A stretch of 64,000 bases of DNA. It comes from Colias croceus. Lineage: Eukaryota > Arthropoda > Insecta > Lepidoptera > Pieridae. This document shows, piece by piece, positions 56,734 to 64,000 of this stretch. The number at the start of each line of letters is the position of its first letter. The stretch's first letter is position 1. The position numbers and the translations under genes were made by a program. Where the stretch lies: NCBI RefSeq assembly GCF_905220415.1, contig NC_059558.1, positions 4,414,501 to 4,478,500 of the forward strand. The letters are read 5' to 3'. The notes beneath the pieces are model-generated. The model was given only the letters and a program-made list of their open reading frames with translations, did not search any database and was not told where the DNA came from.

Positions 56734-59700
56734 GATACACGCACAGATCTATTGATACACGCGTAATCCGCACGGCTTACAACTTTAGCAAAAAATGTCG
56801 CTACAACTTTACGTCATAATCCGTGTAGCCCGCTTTCGCAACGCGTCCACTAAATTAAAGGAACAGGTAAGATTGTTTTTCAGTGGCTACAACACTGTGC
56901 TATTGGAAAGAGATTTTTTTTAAGAATAAGTGATTGATTTTTTTTCTTTAAAAATTTTTCATTTATAAATGTTATAAAATTTAATATCTTATGCAATCTT
57001 ATCTTATACCTGCAATTCACTAAATATTTCCACATCATCAGGCAAAGGACATGGCTTGTTGGTGCAAGCGTAGTTGCTGCCGTCAACATTGCATCTACAA
57101 GTGTTACAACCCATATAGAAGATACCACGTGGTTTGCATACCGTTTGTCGCTCTATGTGGTCTGGACCCTGGATAATATTATATTTCTTATGTACTAGAT
57201 TTCCGGTAGATTCAAGAAATTCATACTAATATTATCGGCTGAAATAGTGTGTGGTAAATTAGTTGGATCCCGCTTGTGCGCATGGTATCCGGGTAAAAGG
57301 CATTAGATAATAATTATCGCTTCAGATAATAATAATTATCGATCGATATACCAAATTTCATAAAAATCAGGTCAGCCGTTTTTTTCGTAAATTTAACAAA
57401 CTTGTATACATTTATTAATTACAAATTTTTGCATTTCTCAATAGCAGTAGATGAGGGTAGCAGGGGGTAGGCTGTTTCACTTCTTTTGTCTCTAACATGT
57501 TTACCCGTTATTTCTCATACATAAAAAACTAACAGATAATATCTAGTAATCTAGAAAGTGACTAGACTGTAACAACAATAGCAGTCTGTTTGTTGTCAAC
57601 AAAAAGACCCCGTTCCCTCGTTACAGTATTGTAATTATATTGTAATTTGTAATCTTAGAAATAATGTTTCATATTAGTTAAGATGGTTGTTTAATCATCT
57701 CAATACATGGCCTGGGGTATCTCTTAGCACAGAATAGTTAATAGTACAACAAAAAACCGAAAGAATAGAATATCAGTATGTTTTCTATTGAGTATCAGAG
57801 TCTCTCTGTCGAAACCAGCATCGAACAAACTTACCCCTTCAGCTTTAAAAACTTCAACGTCATCATTGATCACTCGTTTGTCACAATCTTCAGCGGTACA
57901 AGAATAGCTCTGACCATCGATCGCACAGGCACAGTCGTTGCAGTCAATCCTGAATTTGGCATTTGGTTTGCAAACTGCCCGTTTTTTGATTTTATGTGAT
58001 GTCACGTTTTGGTCAGTTAAGCTTTTCTAGAATGGAAGTTGGATAAATAATATATGGAAAAAGTATCAAGATCATGCATAGATAACTAGCAAGACGTTTA
58101 TAACTGGCATTCTAATTTCTAACAACCCACAAACTAACGCACTTAATATTTTTCATAGTCTATTTATTATGATAGTAGATATGTACCAGATCGAATTCGG
58201 TATATAAAAGATTTTTAGATGAATATATTGTATCCTATCAATTATGAGGGGCGTCAGCTAATGCTGTCAAAAACAACCCTGTTTTGGCCTAGACTTTCTT
58301 GTATGAACTATAAGTTATAACCAACTGTAATGTACTTTGTAATCTTATGAAATATGAGAAGCAATAAACGATTTTTTAACAATTTTTCGGTCTGTATGTC
58401 AGCAACGTATCAGGCCAAAATTGAAAATTCGACAATTTTGAATAACATGAAATATGACCCTATAATTTTTTTATTTTACTAACCTCATCCGTAGCATTTG
58501 CTTCTTTAGGTTTATGACAAAGTTTTAGAGTACAAGCAAAGTTTTCGCCATCAGCACTGCAGATACATGTATTGCAATCTTCTTCAAATGTTGTGTTTGG
58601 TTCACATCGAGAACGCTTTTTTATACTATGCTTGTGTTTATGAATGAATCTATTGTAAACCTGAAATTGTTAAACGTATTATAATTTAATACTTCTTCAA
58701 TGAAGTAGTAATATTTTCACATACTTCAAGAAACTTAAAACTACTATTTTTATGATACTTCATACTTTTTTAATGGTCTGATAAATCAGAACATATAAAA
58801 AAATGAAACGTTAAATATTATTTTGATATTTAAGAACAATACAAACAGAAAGTAAATATTTTAAATTTATACTTACGTATCTTCACATATAAAGGTTTAC
58901 CTTTACCGAGTGATTGTGTAGATTATCACAAATGTAAACAAAAAACATGAAAACCCATCACCGACTATGTCGAAAAAATCACGATAGATTTCTTATTACC
59001 ACCAAAAGATGGATTGTTATTCACTTTATGCCAAAACAGAAAATATGAATCGTCCATTGACGCACACTAAACAATAAAACAGACTCACAATCCCGCTCAA
59101 AAATTGTCCAAAACAAGACACTGCCCACGCGTGTATTAGGCAGAGTTTTTGTAATGAGCTCTACAAATGACTTTGAACATTACGGCCTGAATTTAATGTG
59201 CAATTTTCAATGCATGATTTAAAAACGCCGCACGAACTTTTTAACGGATTGTGAGTCTAGTTTTTGTATGTCATATACTATCAAAGTAATGACGAATTAA
59301 CACAAATGGGCGGTTAAAATGTATGATATTGTGCCGGTGCAACGAATATGTTATTTAAAGACTGGGATTATGAAAAAAAATAGATTTCATTAAAAACCGT
59401 ATGAACCGTACAAACGTCGTATGAATAAAAAATGTGCTCAAAAAATTATATGACTTAAAATACTTACGGAGCCAATTCTTGGTTTCACTGGTTTCCCATT
59501 CCAATCTGTTACTGAAATTAATTTCAATATGTTAATTTAACTTCAACGTTACACTCAATTAAAAAAGGTTATTTATAAGCCGTATAATATAATCATTCCG
59601 TCTAGATTCAAATAATGAATATTATTGTCAGTTGCCTAAATCCAGACTAAAAACTTATCAAAACAGGAACTATGGGGGTTTTTCCTTCACTATGCGGGCG

Positions 59701-62700
59701 AAGCCGCGAGCAGAAAGTTAGTAGAGCATAAATATTTTATCCACTATTCCTTTCTCTTAATCTATATTAATATTATAAAGCTGAAGAGTTTGTTTGTTTG
59801 AACGTGCTAATCTCAGGAACTACTGGTCCGATTTGAAAAATTATTTCGGTGTTAGATAGCCCATTTATCGAGGAAGGCTATAGGCTATATCATCACGTTA
59901 AGACCAACAGGAGCGGAGCACAGCTAATAATTTGTATGATCATAAGACTTACCATTCATTATAGGACAGCCCATTCTTGTGCACATCGCTATTCCTTCAG
60001 AAGTGCACCAGCATGAGTTACAATCATCTTTCCACACTGATTCTGGCGCACAACGGAATTCTAGCTCTGAAAATCATATAAATAAACATTTGAATTTATT
60101 CGAATAACATATAAATAGGGTGAAGGGGGACTCCCTTGAGTTCTTTTAATTAAAAAGTGAGCGTGTGCCGAGCACACGTGTCGGAAGTGAAACTGCTTTG
60201 GCAAGATTCAAAGATACCAAAATCGTCGCCTTACTCCATGACGTGACGGTATTAACATGTCGTGGCCTTGAAATTTTACTCTCAACGCGCCTAAAGAAGT
60301 TTCGCCTTCAGTTGTTTTTAATTGCAAATTAAAATGTGTTCACATTCGTTTAATTTATACAATTGGACAATTCGATAAAGGCTTGAAAAATGTGTCCGTG
60401 AAGCCTATAAGTACTTACTGAAATCGAAGTACAATCTGCAGTTAACAGACAATTTTGTGCGTCAATGTAAACTCATTTTTTAAATAGCCTATTCATTGGT
60501 ATAAAACTTACCATTTTCTTGTCCTGGACACTCATTGTGTGAACACCTTGGGTATCCCGTCTCTGAACACTTGCAGTCATTGCATCGGCTCATCCACATT
60601 GTTCCGGGTAAGCACTCCTTTCCGAATGCTTCCTTGGATTTTGTTATTATTGGTGTCCCTGTAATATTGTTTAAAGGAATCTATCAATGTGTTATTGTTA
60701 GACGTAACTTTTGATTTTTGTGGAAGAATAGTTATTAATATAGTTGGTGTATTCCTTTCAGAACATGCTAAGCTGTCGATTACTAAATGCCGCCTCAGAC
60801 GTTATTTAAAAGTCGTATGACACAACTACCCTCAGTTTGTTGTATCAACTGACTACATCAATTAGGCAGTTGTGTAGAATCGCAGTCAATTCTTATTATA
60901 TTTAAAATTATATTGAACCCAACCCAGTGTATATTTCTAAAATTATATTATTGTGGTGGGGAATTTCACAGGCTGTTTTGGTCAGGGTTGTATAGTTCAT
61001 ATTATATGGTGTTGTATATTATATTTACAATAATAAATAAAAAAAGCTAATATATTAAAAAATACCTGCAGGTCCGTGGGTTTCTTTTAATTAATGCTAG
61101 TAGACAACCCTCAATTTGTTTCTTTTCCTTTTTTTTGTATTCGTATTTCTCTTTTAGTACTTCAAATTGTAATGTTTCGAGAAAATAAATGACTTTAACA
61201 GTAAAACTTACTCGATATTTTCACACATTCCTTCATCGAGCAAAGGCCGACACCGTTATCAAGGCACATGCACGTGCCGCAGGCTCTTTTGAATGTTGTA
61301 TGTGGTTTGCACCGTAATGGCTCATCTGAAATTTTAATACTTGGTTAAAATTTATCCGTCCAATAAAGCATTACACGAACATATTAAAATGTCACCTGTA
61401 AACTGTCATATAATACGGACAATTAGAATACATTTTTGAAATGGTAGTTTAATACGTTATTCGATGAATAAGTTTAACCAAGGATTGAAAAATCAGCCCT
61501 TATTTAAATAACATCATAATTTTTGCATAAAGCATAATTAAAAACGAAAGAGCGTAAATTTCTCTTGTACAAAAAAAATAGATACCAATACATTTAAAAA
61601 AAGACGTGTGGCACTCGGGGACTGCCGCGGTAAAGCTATTGCATGCTATGCCTTCAAGCCACACTTTCGCCCGTCGGAGTGGGGAGCGTGAGGTTTTTTC
61701 GTTACGGAATTTCTCGATTCGGTCCCCGCGCTCAAGGCCCGCGTAAGAAGCTATGCAATAGCTTAAAAAATGATTTATTGTAACTTGAAGACAAGAGAGA
61801 AGTTAAAGGTAATTTAACTAAGCAAAAAAAATTAATCTGAGCCTATCCTTTTTTATCGAACTCATGTACTATAAATTAAAAACTATATAACCTCAGATCG
61901 CTATATCATCCCTTTGCGAAGTAGGGACAAGCCAGTAAGGGCTAGTCAATTATTAAAGATAAGGATATATTTTAAACTAGCTTCCGCCCGCGACTCCGTC
62001 CGCGCGGATGTCGGTCTTTGCGTAGATGGTTTATTTCTCCATTTTGAGTAACTCGGACAATGACATCTTATAAATATCGATTGGACCCAAATACGGCTAG
62101 GTCTATAATAATACGCAACGTGTGTCCGCGGTACCTACTACAGAACAACGTCTATGGATAACTGAAAAATTGAGATTAATTTTTTTTCTACGTAGGTATT
62201 TTTTCAGGATAAAAAGTATCCTATTTTACGCCCAGGATAATAAGGTATAATTATACCAAGTTTCATCGAAATCGAACCGGTAGTTTTCACGTGATGTCTT
62301 CACATACAGACAGACAGAAAGACAGACAGACAAAAATTTTTTTTAATCACATATTTGGGTTTGGTATCGATCCAGTAACACCCCCTGCTAGTTATTTTTT
62401 CAATATTTTCAATGTACAGAATTGACCCTTCTACAGATTTATTATATGTACCTATAGATACTGCTTCTATGTAGACGATATATTAAATAAACTCACCATA
62501 TTCCATATGACAGTTTTCTTGCCGTTTACAAACCGCCCGGCCCATCTCAGAGCAGCGGCAAAAGTGGCAGTTACTCTCCCATTCACTACCCCCTAAACAT
62601 TCCACCTCAGGCCCAACCTCTATGTATGTTATTAAATCAGATGATTTTAACTCTGAAACAAAGGTTTATATTATGTGAAATTAATCATAAGTACCTAATA

Positions 62701-62982
62701 TAAAGATTGTTGAAAAATGGGATGCTGGCAACTCTAGCAAAATAATTAAAGCACACAAAAAGGGTAAATAATAAAAAACAGAACCAACAACTAGAAACTC
62801 AGAATAAGAATAAAAAGATTAGGCAGTGAAAAATCCATAGTAAAAAATAACATTTCAAGACGCTCCAATCCATTTGGTATAAAATAAAATTGATATTGGT
62901 ACAAATTAATTTTCTCTGTTACCTTGTTCTGAAGATTCTGACATACATGATTTATCATTGTCGCCTGGTTTACATCTTATGG
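50396..62982 (-). CDS. gene F: multi-module pacifastin-like precursor with microexon linker
   Basis: Twenty exons (minus): 62982-62923, 62652-62497, 61325-61212, 60658-60512, 60066-59953, 59511-59468, 58660-58484, 58026-57835, 57168-57010, 55533-55369, 55028-54897, 54419-54393, 54220-54185, 53954-53928, 53721-53680, 53346-53320, 52942-52910, 51658-51508, 51207-51058, 50532-50396. Together they encode 696 aa to TAA at 50396-50398. The first visible exon enters in phase 1, so the signal-peptide exon is upstream and was not found. About 12 pacifastin modules, mostly one per exon, many close to canonical inhibitors (CTPGSVFEQGCNVCRC…CTMKIC). Presumed P1 residues differ: Leu, Met, Arg, Asn, Ala, His. 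Basic motifs (IKKR, SIKKRSR, RRKR, RAKR) precede several modules and suit proprotein cleavage. Six microexons form the linker between two modules. Confidence 0.88.
51508..51658 (-). CDS. gene F exon with tandem acceptors
   Basis: Encodes TPKACQPGLEFRMDCNKCLC…CTRNDC, with Arg as presumed P1. It is GC-richer than neighbouring exons. The acceptor is a CAGTAG doublet: splicing after the second AG starts GGG in phase 0, as the preceding exon requires; splicing after the first would begin with an in-frame TAG. An R2 repeat starts about 40 nt upstream (minus sense). Confidence 0.8.
51701..51925 (+). repeat. R2 copy next to the 51658 acceptor
   Basis: Sense orientation, 'actagctttccacccgcggc' start. 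On the minus strand it supplies the sequence directly upstream of the gene F acceptor, which is otherwise pyrimidine-poor. Confidence 0.7.
52910..52942 (-). CDS. gene F microexon 6 (33 nt)
   Basis: Encodes VPLRRKRSSSQ, phase 0 to 0. It has no sequon; RRKR is a furin-type cleavage motif placed just before the next inhibitor module. Confidence 0.75.
53022..53176 (+). repeat. R1 copy within the microexon array
   Basis: Lies between microexons 5 and 6; lacks the gctgaagag end. Confidence 0.6.
53320..53346 (-). CDS. gene F microexon 5 (27 nt)
   Basis: Encodes FILSRNMTE with sequon NMT, phase 0 to 0, between tttttcag and gtaaaa. Confidence 0.8.
53421..53626 (+). repeat. R1 copy within the microexon array
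   Basis: Lies between microexons 4 and 5, sense orientation, near full length. Confidence 0.65.
53680..53721 (-). CDS. gene F microexon 4 (42 nt)
   Basis: Encodes KSEFPVRWNSTELE with sequon NST, phase 0 to 0, between tttcag and gtatta. An internal CAGAG|CTAGAG boundary shows it is the usual ACAGAG ending extended by two codons. Confidence 0.8.
53928..53954 (-). CDS. gene F microexon 3 (27 nt)
   Basis: Encodes LPFRPNITE with sequon NIT, phase 0 to 0, acceptor tttttcag, donor gtaaga. Confidence 0.8.
54185..54220 (-). CDS. gene F microexon 2 (36 nt)
   Basis: Encodes IREFSLRRNGTE with sequon NGT, phase 0 to 0, acceptor atttcag, donor gtaatt. Confidence 0.8.
54262..54300 (-). other. possible extra microexon or relic (39 nt)
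   Basis: Between gtctcag and gtaaaa lies an open phase-0 stretch encoding LSGRNLDIYLHTE. It keeps the Arg-Asn and final Thr-Glu but not the sequon. The gap to microexon 2 is only 41 nt, very short for an intron, so it may be mutually exclusive with its neighbour or decayed. Confidence 0.4.
54393..54419 (-). CDS. gene F microexon 1 (27 nt)
   Basis: Encodes SSIRRNFTE with sequon NFT, phase 0 to 0, acceptor tttcag, donor gtaatc. Confidence 0.8.
55722..56287. mobile_element. 566-bp foldback element with TA target site
   Basis: Ends GTTCAGGATACATCGCCCAT and its complement at 56268-56287, flanked by TA (55720-55721, 56288-56289). Inverted arms of about 175 bp with a few mismatches surround a 210-bp AT-rich middle. 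No ORF. In a gene F intron. Same style as 5271-5877 but a different, older family. Confidence 0.75.
56635..56850 (+). repeat. second copy of the 49745-49940 repeat
   Basis: The (GA)n tract is at 56694-56724. Located in the same gene F intron as the foldback element. Confidence 0.6.
59761..59930 (+). repeat. R1 copy
   Basis: Sense orientation; its end is about 20 nt from the donor of the gene F exon ending at 59953. Confidence 0.7.
60222..60305. repeat. second copy of the 6165-6250 repeat
   Basis: Shares atcgtcgccttactccatga and the cgcgcctaaagaagtttcgc end. Confidence 0.6.
61340..61500. repeat. second copy of the 19919-20092 MITE
   Basis: Retains 'ccgtccaataaagcattaca' and the end 'ggattgaaaaatcagccc'. 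It begins about 14 nt from the acceptor at 61326. Confidence 0.6.
61596..61764 (-). repeat. R3 copy, reverse orientation
   Basis: T run (as A run) at 61596-61602, core gttacggaatttctcgattc, terminal palindrome arm at 61750-61764. Confidence 0.7.
61975..62449 (+). repeat. R2 long form, second copy of 11252-11549
   Basis: Shares start and end with the first copy but carries about 150 extra bases after the cccgcgcgg start. It ends 48 nt from the donor of the exon at 62497. Confidence 0.65.
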
Positions 62983-64000
62983 CTGAAACAAATAATTAAA
63001 GACATAAATAAAATAAATAAATATAAATTTGAGGATTTAAAATTGCTTTTACATAGGAATCGGCACGGGGAATCGGTCAAGATGACATTTTCCCGCCTTT
63101 TATTATCTGTGTCAAAATTCACGTGCAATAGACAAAGAGTGGATAACATTTTTAAACATTACAAATTGGTAAGTAGTAGGTACATCTAAAGAACGTTCGT
63201 TTTTTGATCACTATGTATTTCTTTACTTAGTATTTAATATATTTTAATGAGCAATACTTAATATCCTTAAAAATTTAATTGTTTCATATCTTCTTGCAAG
63301 TCTAACACTGAGTCAGTTTTTATAGTATTTTCCTATACCGCAGACATTGAATAATCTAGCAAAATTTATTATAACGTACATTTTTTTTATATATTGCTTT
63401 GGATTATTCTCTATTTCAGCATCATTTTTGTACAGTCATAAAGAATGTGGACATGTGTTAAAATTTGACGATATATTTAATTTATGAATCTCAGTGAAAA
63501 CATTGAGCCAATTTATCAGTGTTTTCAGATCTAGTCTGAGATTAAGTTTACCGTTGTCTATTCCACTAAGTTCATTGAAATTTATAAGCTTTAAGCAAAT
63601 AACATTATCTTTATATCCAGCATGTTTAAACTCTTAATACAAGTACTGCATTTATGCGCTGGCTCTCCAGCTATAACATTTCGGGCGACGTCCAGAGCAC
63701 GACTGATCATCAATTTGCCCTTTAGCCTTCGCAATTATTGCAGTTCTATTAATAGCGGGAAACAATTGTCTCGATAATTAGCCCCTGCGTTATCGCTTTG
63801 GCTGGAATACCCAAATAGTTGAAATGTTACAAATCACTTAACCGTTACCATGATGTCTTAAAACTGTTTTAATTGCAGTGTGGAATATACAGAGAATATA
63901 GGAAGAGAACAACTATGGAATTTCTTGCCGGTTCTTCTCTGAAGAAGCTGCTTTCCATTCATGTCATCCCTTCTTGCCAATCTGTGGTAATTGGTATAAC
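62983..64000. other. upstream of the first visible gene F exon; LINE 3'-end fragment at the edge
   Basis: No signal-peptide exon was found here. At 63905-63970 the plus strand reads atggaatttcttgccggttc and then ttctctgaagaagctgct, typical of the 3' coding end of a common lepidopteran LINE. Confidence 0.45.

Noticed and set aside
1..64000. CRISPR arrays, rRNA, tRNA genes or bacterial operons
   Set aside because: No regular spacer-repeat pattern, cloverleaf or ribosomal motif was seen; repeats present are dispersed eukaryotic elements.
63000..64000. Signal-peptide exon for gene F
   Set aside because: Searched on the minus strand for an ATG-hydrophobic exon ending in phase 1 before GT; none convincing, so the 5' end is probably beyond the window.

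Overview
The window looks like nuclear DNA of a moth or butterfly. It is AT-rich, its genes are split into short exons with long introns, it carries many dispersed retroposon and MITE-type repeats of the kind common in Lepidoptera, and a third of it is a cluster of pacifastin-type (arthropod) inhibitor genes. No prokaryotic features, CRISPR arrays, rRNA or tRNA genes were seen. The lineage call is inference from sequence style, not from a database search.

Layout. (1) 124-1112 (+) is the 3' end of an unrecognised gene. (2) 3388-13540 (+) is a 14-exon gene for a secreted Cys-rich protein of about 503 aa, with two IGFBP-like CC modules and one thyroglobulin type-1 domain. (3) 14849-35338 (+) is an eight-exon GMP reductase gene (346 aa) with a 14.1 kb first intron packed with transposon remains: PIF/Harbinger-like, piggyBac-like, hAT and Tc1-like. 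(4) 36022-62982 (-) is a tandem cluster of pacifastin-like genes, all transcribed leftwards and convergent with GMP reductase: gene A (36022-38077, 484 aa), gene B (38233-39294, 326 aa), gene C (39752-42773, 835 aa), gene E with downstream exons D (43362-48505, 345 aa or about 626 aa depending on one splice choice), and gene F (50396-62982, at least 696 aa, 5' end not found).

All exon joins were checked by hand for reading phase and splice signals, and the totals come out in frame. Genes A, B, C and E begin with a signal-peptide exon that ends in phase 1. The products are probably strings of small disulfide-bonded protease inhibitors, some separable at basic cleavage sites.

Three things stand out. 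First, gene F holds a row of six tiny in-frame exons (27-42 nt), five of which encode one N-glycosylation sequon followed by Glu, inserted between two inhibitor modules. Second, five modules in genes A, C and E share an exact 27-residue, four-cysteine spacing that matches loss of just the Cys2-Cys6 disulfide and of the inhibitory loop. Third, two splice choices (at 51659-51662 and near 46052) would switch the products between truncated and full-length forms.
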